Below are positions 37,039 through 48,600 of a DNA stretch of 64,000 bases, piece by piece. Location of the stretch: the NCBI GenBank assembly GCA_012862575.1, contig BLSF01000011.1, forward strand, positions 62,001 through 126,000, given 5' to 3'. How positions within the stretch are numbered: the stretch's first letter is position 1; the number at the start of each line of letters is the position of its first letter. Under the pieces are notes generated by a model. The model was not told the origin of the DNA, made no database searches, and saw nothing but the letters and a program-made list of their open reading frames with translations. The stretch is from Parietichytrium sp. I65-24A (lineage: Eukaryota > Sar > Bigyra > Thraustochytrida > Thraustochytriidae). The position numbers and the translations under genes are program-made.

Positions 37039-38973
37039 TTAACAAAGAAATACCATGCTATCGTGCAGCATGATTTTCCCTTCTAAATTCAACTTTTGCA
37101 GACGGGAATGCACTTCGTCTGTTTCGAATGTCAAGCCTTCAAACTTGCTGCCACAGACGATGACGTTGAGCTGGTCCTTGGTGAGCGTATCTTGACGACT
37201 CTCTTGAAAAGCTTTGGCGACGAGCCTGGTGAATTCTGCCTGACGTGCCACACCTTTGGGGTCGCACGTTTCTAGCACTTTCACCGGATCAACATGATGA
37301 ACTTCGAAGCTCTCCTCTTGCTCCGTTGATATCATAGATGGGTCAAAGGCGAGGGACGCCCCCAAATGGTCGATGTCTCCCGGAACGACTCTGTGTCTGT
37401 TTGTCACAAGCGGAGCAGTCTGCTTACTTTCTTGTTGTGAAGTATCTTGCTTTGCCGAAGCCGTAAAGGCGAGAGTCGATTGCCGAACGTCTTTAACCGC
37501 TGTGGCTTGCTCAAATTCAGCTGCCAGGTTTTTTTGTGGAAACCCACCAAGCCTTTGTTTCTTGGCCGGACGATCTTTCGAATAAGTCTCTTCATAGCAA
37601 GCAGTTGTAATTGAGTCCACGGCACGCTCTTTTGCAGCTCGAGACTGTTTCTTGCCACCTTCAATTGCGATCCATTTTCTCTCGATATTTTTCTCTGACC
37701 CACCAATTATATACTTGACGTTGTATGTTCCGTCAGGATTCGCTTTGGTAATGCGCCCGATCCCACCAAGCTTGTTCATACCTGGCATCGTTCGTGCTGC
37801 TACATTGACCACCAAACCCACGTGTAGGTCTTCCTCTACTTCCTCTTCCTCTTCCTCTTCTTCCTTTTCCGTCTCTTCATGTTCCTTCGCAGACTCTGAA
37901 CAAGTTTCTTTCTCTGCGTTTCGAACACCCCCGTTCTCCGTAGCAACATCGATTCTTTTTGTCTCTCGATGTACCACAACCATTTCAAGCTGCGAATCCG
38001 GCTTTGAGACACCTGAGCCATCAAATTTGACGGGTGTGGAAGCGAATGGGTCAGTCGGCTTCTCCTTTGCAACCAGCTCACTCTCACAGCTAATACTTTC
38101 TCCGCTGTTGTTCTGGATGCTTTGTGGTTGGGGGTTCTGCAGCTCTGTAGATTCAGCAACGTTGACTGCTTTCGCTAAAGGTACCTTCCCCTCGTTCTGC
38201 ATGCGAGAAAACTTGTTAGCAGCAGAGTTCGCTGGCAACGTGACTTCCTCGTCGTCTTCGTCTATATCCTCCTCCACTACACAATATTCGCGGGCAGGGA
38301 GAGAAGGACATGCTGGCTTTGCGGCCGCGTACGGAGCACTTGTGAAAACCGAAAAGTTTGAAAGCTGAGACTCCTCTGCAGCCACCCACACTTGCTCGTT
38401 GCGCTTCAAGACACGGTATGTGCCATCGATGTTGAGACTGGTGATCAGGGCGTCCGTGCTAGAGTTGTTGTTCATTTCGCGGAACGTCACAACGTCCCCT
38501 AGAGAGAATCTATGGCGAGGAAAGCTATAACGGGGAGGAAAGTCGCTCACTTTGGGCGTCGATGCTTGCATCTGTAATTTTTGTTGGAATCTTGGGGATT
38601 TGCCACCGAACTTCTTCATGGGAAGAGTTTTATGACGCGCTTTTTCGCTCGTCTCCTTCGTACCTTCCTGCACACCAATGCCCGGCCCTGGTTCCACCAC
38701 GTTCTTTTCTTCGCCAAAACCCGGATCCTTTTTCCGCCGCGGCCTCTTGCTCTTCCCTGCTTCGTCCAGATTGTGCACATCGACGTATTCTCTAGGGATC
38801 CTCGACTCTTTGCCCCCAACGATGTAAGTCACGTCCACGGTTTGGCCGCCCGCATCTTCCTCATATACCGCGGTCACCCGCCCAACGCCTCCGTGTTTGT
38901 TGGACCCGGGAAGGAACAACCGCGGACGCACTTCCACCACCTGACCCACCTCCAGTGGGGCGTCTGCCTGCAT
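37039..38973 (-). CDS. Chromatin-reader-like protein with Tudor-type modules and C-terminal winged helix
   Basis: A 644-residue, mostly disordered protein, function unknown. Two similar modules lie at about 8-70 and 385-440: the pattern is V-PG-NK-GG-GR-T, then a strand YIVGG/YIIGG and a charged turn. This looks like a Tudor/Agenet beta barrel. A third, more divergent module (LGDVVTFREMNNNSS, then DGTYRVLKR) is at about 151-205. The last 70 residues (TRLVAKAFQESRQDTLTKDQLN, then VHSRLQKLNLEGKIML) look like a winged helix. Acidic (EEEEEEEEVEEDL) and Lys/Arg-rich stretches suggest the nucleus. Chromatin or DNA-replication work is inference. The start is the first ATG; a TTG 12 codons earlier was rejected. 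Confidence 0.65.
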   Translation of the reverse strand: MQADAPLEVGQVVEVRPRLFLPGSNKHGGVGRVTAVYEEDAGGQTVDVTYIVGGKESRIPREYVDVHNLDEAGKSKRPRRKKDPGFGEEKNVVEPGPGIGVQEGTKETSEKARHKTLPMKKFGGKSPRFQQKLQMQASTPKVSDFPPRYSFPRHRFSLGDVVTFREMNNNSSTDALITSLNIDGTYRVLKRNEQVWVAAEESQLSNFSVFTSAPYAAAKPACPSLPAREYCVVEEDIDEDDEEVTLPANSAANKFSRMQNEGKVPLAKAVNVAESTELQNPQPQSIQNNSGESISCESELVAKEKPTDPFASTPVKFDGSGVSKPDSQLEMVVVHRETKRIDVATENGGVRNAEKETCSESAKEHEETEKEEEEEEEEVEEDLHVGLVVNVAARTMPGMNKLGGIGRITKANPDGTYNVKYIIGGSEKNIERKWIAIEGGKKQSRAAKERAVDSITTACYEETYSKDRPAKKQRLGGFPQKNLAAEFEQATAVKDVRQSTLAFTASAKQDTSQQESKQTAPLVTNRHRVVPGDIDHLGASLAFDPSMISTEQEESFEVHHVDPVKVLETCDPKGVARQAEFTRLVAKAFQESRQDTLTKDQLNVIVCGSKFEGLTFETDEVHSRLQKLNLEGKIMLHDSMVFLC

Positions 38974-39594
38974 CGTGTCTCTGCAAAGTTGTTCTCTGAG
39001 AGCGGTCAAGCGCAGAGACGCTCAGCGTTGGCTCCTGCTGTGAGCCGGATCAGCCGGCCTCCTTTGTGGCCACTTCGCTGCCGATACACGTGACAGTGCG
39101 CTCTTCTGAATTCTGGCAACCAGACGCGTCTGTTTTTACACTGCCACTTCTCTCACGTCTCTCACGTCTCTCTCGTCTCTCTCGAGTGAACACAAGCTGC
39201 ACAAGGGGAAAAATCTGAATTCTGAGTACTAGCTGGTACTATCTGCTATTTAGCACTGAGCTCTAGTATCACTTTGAATTTTTTTAAAATTTAAGAAACT
39301 AATTTTCAAATTGCTCTCTAGCCAGAGTCTCTAGCTAGCTAGCTCTACTTGATTAGCACCACTTTCACCCTTCAGTACCGGAAGTTTGAGGAAGTTAAAA
39401 AAAGCTATTAACTGGAGGTCGTACTAGCTAGAGCTAAAAGTATAGTAGTAGAAGTAGTAGATTTGATTAAGAGCTTGGATTAGCACTGACGCCGAAACAA
39501 ACGCATCACAAAAAAGTGGGGCGGAGAATGAGGGGGATTCTCAGCAAGAGGGAAACAAAGATGTGCAGGAGACAAACGAACAAGTAAATAATAT
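38974..39594. other. Region between Tudor-like and dioxygenase genes
   Basis: Contains the Tudor-like gene's leader with repeated TCTCTCACG/TCTCTCTCG words (39151-39185) and CTAG-rich DNA (39310-39345). No gene. Confidence 0.55.
39151..39185. repeat. Pyrimidine 9-10-mer array in the Tudor-like leader
   Basis: Four imperfect copies of a TCTCTCACG-like word lie about 180-210 bases upstream of the ATG. Confidence 0.7.
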
Positions 39595-40836
39595 TTATTC
39601 GTCGTTCACGATTGGCTTCCCGTCAGTCAGACTTCGAAGCGTACTCTTCCAGTCGTCCTCGCCAATGTAGCAACCAATCATATTGCGAAAGCCCTTAAAG
39701 GAGGTGCGCCCATGGCATACCCTATGGTTGTCGATGATAATCATCTCTCCCACTTGCAAGCGGACATAGGTGATCAAGCTCTTGTCGCGAATCAGCTCGT
39801 TCATGACAGCACAGTGCTTGTAGTATTCTGAGACTTTATCTGGAGAGAGGTAGTCTAATGGAGCAAGGTCGTAGGGGTTGAACCTAAACTGCTTGATGGT
39901 TCCTTGTGGGTCCTTTCGGACAACAGGCGCCCATGACTTGACGAACACACCTTTCTCGATCGCTTGCCATTTCAAGGGTGTTTCACAAAAAAACTTGAAC
40001 GACTCAGGGAACTTTTCCTCCATAACTTGCAAAAGCTTAAAGCCGTCCATCAGCTTAGTTGCGCCTTCCATCTCGTCGGTGGATGAGCCGCTCTGAGCTG
40101 CGCAGTTGAAAAGTTGCAGGCCAGCAGAGTCCATCAAGTAGCACGTATCGGTATGCACGTGTAGCTCGTCTTTCGTGTATGCGGTGTCGTTGATTTCATC
40201 TGGATTCTTCGGCGCGGTGTCCCACATGCCGCCGTAAAATGTCTCTCGAGGAGGTCCGATGCGGCGAGCGACGCTTTCCGTCTCATCGAGAGTGAGTCCC
40301 ATGTCGGTAACTAACGCTACACCAGTTGCGGCGAGTGACTCCAAGACCCTCTTCAAACTTTCGTCGCTCTCCAAAACAGCTTTTGCGCTCTCCTGCACCA
40401 GTTTGTTTTTGGGAAGCTCGGCCCCGCTCCAAAGTCTACGGGACTCGACAGTCTCAGCTCGGCGCGCTTGGCGTTCTTTATCATCGTAGCAGTGCTTTCG
40501 AAGCCACTCAGACTGGAACGTCACGGTCTTGTTTCCGCTAAAGGTGAGACCGACTGCTGCTCCGTTGTCCAAAACCTTTGCTTCGCTCGGAACTTTTTCG
40601 TTCAGATCCAACAAAAGCGGGTCCAGCTGCCTTTGCACTGAGGTTGGGTGCAGGTTGGCAGGGTCATGATCCATCAGCCATACGGGAGCGAACTTGCTCT
40701 CGTGGCCGTCTCTCCAGGTCACCTTGACGACATTCTCCGCTGCTACGGACTGCACGCTCGCAATTTGGTACTTTGCAGCGTGGCCACTGCTGAGCGCACG
40801 ACTCTGAAAGCGCTTGAGAAGAGTGCTGGCGCGCAT
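39595..40836 (-). CDS. Trimethyllysine/gamma-butyrobetaine dioxygenase-like enzyme
   Basis: A 413-residue TauD/BBOX-family Fe(II)/2-oxoglutarate hydroxylase, probably in carnitine synthesis. Residues about 1-25 (MRASTLLKRFQSRALSS) are a likely mitochondrial leader. The N-terminal beta domain shows WRDGHESKF and VWLMDH. The catalytic domain has HVHTDTCYL (HxD iron ligands), GLQLFNCAAQSG and the distal His in NHRVCHGR. In BBOX and TMLH relatives the N-terminal domain binds zinc through Cys after WLRD; here the run is WLMDHDPANLHPTSVQR, so those Cys are missing. Whether it acts on trimethyllysine or gamma-butyrobetaine cannot be told. The ATG lies next to a TTCC microsatellite leader. Confidence 0.88.
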   Translation of the reverse strand: MRASTLLKRFQSRALSSGHAAKYQIASVQSVAAENVVKVTWRDGHESKFAPVWLMDHDPANLHPTSVQRQLDPLLLDLNEKVPSEAKVLDNGAAVGLTFSGNKTVTFQSEWLRKHCYDDKERQARRAETVESRRLWSGAELPKNKLVQESAKAVLESDESLKRVLESLAATGVALVTDMGLTLDETESVARRIGPPRETFYGGMWDTAPKNPDEINDTAYTKDELHVHTDTCYLMDSAGLQLFNCAAQSGSSTDEMEGATKLMDGFKLLQVMEEKFPESFKFFCETPLKWQAIEKGVFVKSWAPVVRKDPQGTIKQFRFNPYDLAPLDYLSPDKVSEYYKHCAVMNELIRDKSLITYVRLQVGEMIIIDNHRVCHGRTSFKGFRNMIGCYIGEDDWKSTLRSLTDGKPIVNDE

Positions 40837-41746
40837 CCTCCTTTGCCGCTTCGCCGAAGTTCCTTCCTTCCTTCCTTCCTTCGAGTTGGCGTCGGTGTCA
40901 ATCCTTTTGTTGTCCAGGGTGCGGTCGGATGTGTGGTTTCTTCAGTGGGCAAATTGGCGCGCAACGTTGCACTGACTCTGACTCGCACGCTCAGTGCGCA
41001 CCTCTTGTTCCGCACGGCGCACTCCCACTACAGGTGCTAGCACATTCAGGCGACTACTAAACATTTCGCTATCACGCACTACAGAGGGACAGGCTGCTAG
41101 CACATTGCTTGGCTGGCGAACGAGGTGGCCAGGAGCCTTGTGTTGCGCCGTCAACATTCCGTGTTGGACTGACAGTGAGACCGAGAGACTCTGCGCGATT
41201 CACAGAGATTTTGCCGAACATTTCCAAGAAAAGAAGTTCTGACACAGCATATGCTGTGGACGCACAGAACTCGAAGGTCTCGTCTGATTCTGAGCATGGT
41301 CTGCGTGTGAATATAGCTGTGCGACCATACTAGCTAAAGTGTTGAAGCAAGTGCCAAAGATGTTTGCGAGCATGAGTTCCCCCCGACATCGCACTGCCGA
41401 TCGCTCTCATTTCGCCGAGCTTGATCGCGAGTATCCGAGGCTAGCGATTAAGATTCATCCATGGCTGCCCGCACCGAGAAAAAATCGCGACGTCGCACTT
41501 TGTCATTCAGTAAACATCGAAGACTACGACTTGGTATGCGTATAATTTGAAACACATCGCACTTGTGTGGGCCCAGCATCAGCACTATTGCCGTTTGTTT
41601 GATCACGATTGATATCAAAGACTAAAGAAAAGTCGGTTTGAAAGACTGGTGTCGAATCCCAGTGATACTAATCTTGGAAGAGAAATGTGCGACCAAGTTC
41701 GTACGCACGTAACAACTGGAACGTCAAAATACCACTACTGCGTCCG
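40837..41746. other. Intergenic region upstream of the dioxygenase gene
   Basis: A TTCC array (40860-40882) lies in the dioxygenase leader. The rest holds no supported gene; short plus-strand frames at 40994-41545 look random. Confidence 0.55.
40860..40882. repeat. TTCC microsatellite in the dioxygenase leader
   Basis: Five to six TTCC units within 50 bases of the ATG at 40836. Confidence 0.85.
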
Positions 41747-42040
41747 TCACTCCTGGAGCTCATCCTGGGGAAATGAATCTCTGTACACGTACGTGCATTG
41801 CAGAGAGTCCGAATAGGTCCCAGCAACGAAAGTCGGGTCCACATTGATATCAACCCAATTTAGATAACTCTTTCCGTTTCGTTCGATGTACTGCGGCTTC
41901 TTGTAGCTCCATTCGCAAGTTTTGAACCCTTCGCGGGTAGTGCACAGCATCAAGCACCCCACCACGTCCGTTGCGTCGCCCAAGACCTGGCAGGCTCGGC
42001 CACCAAACAACGCCATCAGTGCAAGCAGTTTCCTGTGCAT
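41747..42040 (-). CDS. Possible small secreted Cys-containing protein
   Basis: A 97-residue frame starting MHRKLLALMALFGGRACQ, which looks like a signal peptide. The mature part has five Cys or so, several aromatic residues and no known domain. A T/G-rich 8-mer repeat (about 42146-42168) sits upstream as in real leaders of this window. Against it are shortness and lack of family recognition. An extra exon is possible. Confidence 0.4.
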   Translation of the reverse strand: MHRKLLALMALFGGRACQVLGDATDVVGCLMLCTTREGFKTCEWSYKKPQYIERNGKSYLNWVDINVDPTFVAGTYSDSLQCTYVYRDSFPQDELQE

Positions 42041-42681
42041 CTTCCTGTGCACTTTGGCCGTCTCCAATAACGGGCGAGGCAAAACGAAGGGCCGAGTCGC
42101 TGCTAGTCAAGCGCTGGAAATGCAAGAGACCGAGCTGTCCTTGCGTCTCTGTGTCCCTGTGTTCCTCTCCTTGCTCTGTGGACTCCGTGGAGACTGTGCC
42201 CATCCGTGCCCGCCGGTGGAGAAGTTGAACGGTACTAATAGACGAGATTAGGCCACCCTTAGAGAGGTCAATGAGGGAAAAATCCCCCGAGTCCTCGAAG
42301 TTTCCCTTGGATCAATCTCCGACTTGCATAAAATTGGGCCTTTGGTTTCAAAAAGTTAGGCACATGAGTGCAGAGGGGCGTAGTGTCCGAAAGGCAGGGA
42401 GAGCTGGGGACCAAGAGAACGAAAGAAGTGGGTTCGAAAAATGAAAGCGACGAATGCCGTTGAGACCGGCGCGAGAGGTTCTGAGCGTACAAGCGCGATA
42501 TGCGTCAGGAGACGGCAGTGCACGAAGCAGAGCCACTGATTGTTCGTTCTATCTGACTGCTCTGCAGGCTGCCAAGAGATGGCGAAACTGAACTGACACG
42601 AGACGGAATGTGAAATGGTGGTGTTTCATGGGATGTGAAGTTGTGTTGTTTTATGGTCAAAAGTTACTTTTTGATTGGTGT
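42041..42681. other. Region between the small secreted frame and the giant gene
   Basis: Holds an imperfect leader repeat near 42146-42168 and no supported gene. The 3' UTR of the giant gene lies at its right end. Confidence 0.5.
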
Positions 42682-45600
42682 CTAGCAGACGTTGGTGACA
42701 AGGTCATCTTTGTAAGTTGCTACATCCGCAAAGATTGTCCTCCATGAGCCGCTCTGCCTTCCGGAAAAGAGAGCACTGTCTGCGCGCGAAGAGGTCCGGA
42801 AATAGTAGACATTGGCGCCAGTTGATGACATCAGCTCCTTTGCGGCCTGTCGCGCACAGGTTACTGCACTTTTACGATTGTAACCATAGGCTCTGCAACG
42901 ACTAGCGGATTTCGCGAGCGCATCAATTATTGCGATGACAACCCTTTCAGTGTTGGGACGGTTGGTTTCGTCGGGGGGAGCTGCCTCAAACATTTGCCGA
43001 ACCTGAATAAGAGCTTGTCCAAGCGCCAATTTCGTGTTTTTGGAATCAGAAGGGACGTAGTCGTCCAAGGTCCCCTTGAAGCCATTGTAGCTGATAGCAG
43101 CGGCATCATCTAGATTGATCCGATGAGTTACATCTAAAGCTTCGGCGGCGGCGAGGAAGCCAAGACGGGTTTCATAAGGCCCGAGCTCAAAAGCGTCGAC
43201 TACATCGCGAATAAGCTGCTTGGCGTTCGACCAGTCGGAGTTCGATGCATAAGTGCTTGAATCCAACAGGAAGATCACGTCCAAGTGCATCTTGGAGCAG
43301 CTTACGACCGGCGGGCTTGTTGCTACTTCTGGGAAATTGTCGCTGGGCCTCTGAAGCGTCGGTTGCTTTGTAGGCGAAGAGGTTGGCGATGGGCAAATGC
43401 TCGCCTTGATAGCTTCGCTAGCAGAATCAACTTCCTCCCAATTCTCGATTGAATAGCTGGCCACCTCTTTCCCGCGAAAGACATTTGTGGCGCCGTGCAC
43501 GATGCTGTACACGTCAGCGCCGTACGAATTTTGGAGCGTTGCGAACGCCTGATACGCGCAGGTGCTTGCAGACTTCTTGTTGTATTTGTACTTTGAGCAA
43601 TACTTCGTTCCTTTAACGTTTTTCTCCTGCAGAACCACGACTACACGGCTTGCTCCTGCTCGGGGGCCTTCAAGCGGGTGGTCATCAAACATCCTTCGGG
43701 CCCAAATGAGCCCCATGCCCATTGCCGAGCCTGTGCTTTTCGATGGGGTCCAGCTGTTTACCTTGCTCTTGAACGTTGTCAAGTCGGTCCCAGCAGCGTC
43801 TGTGAACTGCAGGTTGAGCTCGATTTTCGAAGAGTAGCCAATCAATCCGAGGCGAATATTATTCGGGCCCACTTGCAAGTCCTCGACAATGTCCAGGATG
43901 GCTTGCTTCATGGATGCCCACATAAGTTTTCGGTTGGAAGAGGTGTCCACAACGAAGAGCAAGTCCAGGATCTCGGTATCTCCGCACACCGCCATGGTAG
44001 GGGCTGCAGTTTTCACGAGGACTGGGGGAACTGTTGGTGTCGGAGACACCGTCGGAGTTGTGCTTGGAGCTGCAGATGGTGCTGTGGTAGGAGCCGTGCT
44101 TGGAGCTGTAGTTGATCCACTGTCATCGTCGGGGCGCGGCAGTAAAACATTGTCCGACTCGCTCGGCGACACTGTTGGAGAGTCTGTCGGGCTGAGAGAT
44201 GGCGCAGCGGTGGGAGACACTGTTGGATCCAAGGTTGGGCTCTCAGTCGGAGAGACTGTCGGGCTAAGAGATGGCGCAACCGTGGGAGACACTGTTGGAT
44301 CCAAGGTTGGGCTCTCAGTTGGGGAGTCTGTTGGGCTAAGAGATGGCGCAGCGGTGGGAGACACCGTTGGATCCAAGGTTGGGCTCTCAGTCGGAGAGAC
44401 TGTTGGGCTAAGAGATGGCGCAGCGGTGGGAGACACCGTTGGATCCAAGGTTGGGCTCTTAGTCGGAGACACTGTCGGGCTAAGAGATGGCGCAACCGAG
44501 GGAGACACTGTTGGATTCAAGGTTGGGCTCTCGGTCGGAGAGTTTGTTGGGCTGAGAGATGGCGCAGCGGTGGGAGACGTTGTCGGATCCAAGGTCGGGG
44601 ATTCTGTTGGGCTGAGAGATGGCGCAGCCGTGGGAGACGCCGTCGGATCCAAGGTCGGGGAGTCTGTTGGACTCTTTGTTGGCGAGTCCGTAGGCTCTAG
44701 GGTCGGCGAGTCCGTCGGAGCCAGTGTGGGAGATACGGATGGCGTATCCGTTGGACTCGCGGTTGGATCCCTGGTTGGTTGATTGGTTGGCTCGACGGTT
44801 GGAGTTTTCGTTGGCGAAGAAGATGGAGACTGAGATGGAGCGCTTGTTGGATAGATCCTCTCTAGCGCGTCTGAAGTCACCGTCTTGTATCCTGCGTCGA
44901 TTCCTGTGAGAAGATTCCGTCCCCGCTTCACAATATAGTTGCCTGTAAGCCCGCTTGCTGCCACGTCACTGTCACTACTATCTGATTTGTAGTTGGCCTT
45001 GGTAAAAGCAAAACCCGATGGGAGTTCAAATTTGACCCTGAAATATTGGTTGGCGGGCACGGGATCCAGCAAAGCTACTCCATCACTGCCAGAGTACGCT
45101 TCCACGGTCTGGTTGGTTACCGGGTCCACCAATGGTTCGGTTCCATCTTTGCTGTAGAGTTGAACTAAAATACCCTCCACATTGAGGTCTGCCTCCGAAT
45201 TGTCTTGGCGACCATTTTTATTCGCATCATACCACACTCGGCTCTGCAAAGTTCCCGTACTCCACACTCCTGCATCGATTCCCTCCCAGGCTTGCGATCC
45301 ACGAGTCGCGCGCATGGACTTCGTCATTCCGTTCGATGGATAAGGGTCGCTTCCTGTCTCTGATGTGCCTTTGCCGCGAACTGTGAGGGAATACCATGGG
45401 TAATTATCAAGACCGAATTTCACGACGAAAGCTTGATTTGCTGGAACCCAAGGTAGTAGAGCCCGGCCGTCTGCATCTGAGACAGCAGTAACAGGGAGCT
45501 GTGTTTCGGGGTGAACGATCGGCGTAGAGGAGGTGTCCAAGAGAGAGACGATCACTCCGGAGACGTTTGCAAGCTCTTCATCATCGTCTTGAATTCCGTT

Positions 45601-48600
45601 CCCGTCCAAGTCATCCCAAACCCGCGCTAGTAAAGTTCCCGCTCTCCAAATGCCGGCGTCAATGTTTTCAAACTCTTGCTTACCCATGGTAGCCATGTAG
45701 GCCTTGGTATATCCTGCGTACATGTTCACATCACTGTCCACGGTGTCGTCGCTGCCGACACCAGAAGGGCAGAAGCGCGATCCAGGAACGTCGCTCAAAT
45801 TGTAATAGACACGGAAATAACGGTCCGCGGGTACCCAATCGAAGCGAGCAATTCCGTCAGCATCGGAGGTCGCTTGTACAGGCAGAGATGTCTCTGGGTC
45901 TGTGATCGGATCCGAGGACGAGTCTAACAAGTACACCACCACACCTTCAACTTTGGATTGCACTTCATCATCATTCCTGAGACCGTCACCGTCAAGATCG
46001 TCAAACACTCTAGAGACAAGTGTTCCCGGGGAGCGCAGCCCCAAGTCGATATTCTCGAAAACCTGATTTGCGCGACTTGCCAGGAAATACTGGTAGGTAA
46101 TTCCATCCTTTCGCGAATCGCTGTCGAGAGTGTCATCGGACCCTTGGTCTCTGCTGGTTGCTGCGGCTCCCGGAAGGGAAGACAAGTCGAACTTGACACG
46201 AAATCGTGTCGTGGTAGGCACAAAGTCGAAGGTTGCGTAGCCGCTGCTGTTTGACAAGGATGTCAGTGGCTCTAAAGTATGAGGATGGTAAAGCTGCGTG
46301 CCATCGAGGTCCACGAGCGATACGTTAATGGAAGGCACCTCTTCCTCATCTTGATCATCCTGGATGCCGTCCCCATTCAGGTCTTCCCAGATTCGCGACA
46401 CTAAAGTTCCAGCTGTCCAGACCCCCACGTCGATATTTTCATGTAGTTGTGCGCTCATGGAGGCGAGATACCCCTTGGTCACACCAGTGGCTTGGCTCGG
46501 GTCGCTGTCAATAGTGTCGTTCTTGGCCTTCTTTTGCAGAGAGATTGCTGCGCCAGGGACAGACGAGAGGTTAAAGTGCACTTTAAAGTAGCGGTCGGCA
46601 GGTACCCAGCCGACCACCGCCACGCCATCCTCGTCAGTCACGGCAGAGACCACCTCCCCTGAGTCGGGGTGTACCACTTGCGTAAGGTCACTTTCAAGGA
46701 GGGTCACCACAACGCCAGCCACCGGTGCGGCCGGCTCTTCGGGCATGGCCCCAGTGCCATCGTTGTCAACCCAAGCCGTGGCGCGCAGTGTCCCGGGAAG
46801 CAGAACGCCTGCAGCGATCTTGGTGTTGACTTGGGACCCGGCAGTGGCCTTGTACGTGGAATAGGTGATTCCGGTAGAAGCGCTTACGTCGCTGTCCAGC
46901 GTATCCCCGGCTCGGTTCGCTCTGGAGAAGGTGCTTCCCGGAATGGAATTGTGGACCTTGACTCTGTAGCTGCGGTCGGCCGGGACCCAGGAGAGGGTGG
47001 CTTTGCCATCTGCGTCAGTGTAGGCTTGGACATTTTCTTGAGTGTCAGGGTGGACGATGGGCTGCTCATCCTCTTCTAGCAACTGCACGAGCACATTTTC
47101 GAGGTTTTCGTCATCCTCGCTTTCGTCCTGGATCCCGTCGCCGTCAAGGTCGCTCCAAACGCGCACCACTGCCGACCCAGGAGCCCATACACCGGCTGAG
47201 ATGTTTACCAGAGCTTGCTCTGCACTCTTCAACTTGTATGACTGGTCAGTCAAACCTGTGTTCCTGTTCACGTCCGAGTCGGTGTTGTCGCTGCCAGAAT
47301 TCGCTCTCACGGAGAATCGGAAGCCCGGTCTTGCGGTATTGAACAAGAATCTAACTGCGCGATCTGCAGGAATGTATGGAAAGTCTGCCAACCCAGACTC
47401 ATCCGTGGTAACTTGAATGGGGTCTGTCGATCCTTGTGTGGTAAAAGGGGTGACTCCATCTTCCTCCATCAGAGTGACCTGGAAGCCGCTCAGATCAACT
47501 TCAGAGCTTGTAAGCGGGTCTCGGCCGTTCCCAGTGACGTCATTGAAAACCTTCACCTGGGCAGTGCCCGGCGAAATTAGCCCCGCATAGATTGTGTTGA
47601 TATGCTGCTCGCTCTTCTTGATCTCGTAAACTCCGGTAAGCCCGGTGGCTTGGTCTACATCATTGTCAGCCAAGTCGCTTCCGTAATTTGCTCGATCAAG
47701 AAAGCGATAATTCTCGAAGCCATCAAGGCTGAAGTGGACGCGAAAAGGCTTACCGGCTGGAACCCAGTCAAAGTACGCCGTTCCGTTTGATCCGGTCACC
47801 CTCGTGAGAGGTTCACTAGTTGCAGGGTCCAGTAGTGGAGTCTCTCCGTCCTCTTCCACCAGCTGCGCGAGCACTCCGGCTTTGAGATCGCTCTCCTCAG
47901 CGAGTTCGTCCGGGCTTGCTACCGAGTTTGAATGTCTCTCTAGAAAAGCCGTCACGGTGACAGACCCTGGCAGGAGAATTCCCACTGAAACGCCTACGCT
48001 ATCATCAGTGAGAGTGAAGCTTTCGGTGGTGATTCCGGTCGAAGGGTCAACATCTGAGTCGTAGTTTTTATTTGACCCAGCGTTCGCGTTTGTGAAGGTC
48101 GCTCCTGGTATCTCGGAAATGTCGAATTTGAGCTTAAATGGGAACGCACCTGGAACCTGCACTGATGCGACTTCTTCTGGATCGATGGTGATCTGGGAAT
48201 AGTCTTCCAAGCCGTTTCCGGAGGCGTCCAGGACGGTGACGTAGACCTTCCCTATCAGGCCGGGCTCACCTCCGTTTCGAATTCCGTTCCCGTTCCGGTC
48301 TGAAAACACTCGAACTTGGGCGGTTCCCACGATGGAGGTCGGGCGTGGAGTGGTGGCACGTGTTGGCGACGTTGTTGGGCCGAAGGTTTCTGGGGAAGGT
48401 GTAGGGCTGTCGGTGGTTATATCTTCATTCGACTCAACTTCGCACGGAGGTACAAAGACAAAAGTCAGAGAGTTCCCAGTCTGCGAGTCCCACACCCATT
48501 CTGCCTCCTCGTCCAATTGGCCTTGCGCAAGCGTGCCGTCTTGAGGGGTAGCAACCAAAGGGGCAGTAAACGACGACGCGATTGTGTCGATATAGAACGC

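Noticed and set aside
41630-41680. Possible tRNA T-arm (TCGAATCCCAG)
   Set aside because: No matching D and anticodon arms were found at the expected spacing.
44190-44665. Regularly spaced repeats resembling a CRISPR-like array
   Set aside because: The units are adjacent, coding and without unique spacers in a eukaryotic gene.
43889-44782. 297-codon plus-strand frame rich in GDTVG and VGLRDGA
   Set aside because: It is the shadow of the SPT tandem repeat of the giant gene.
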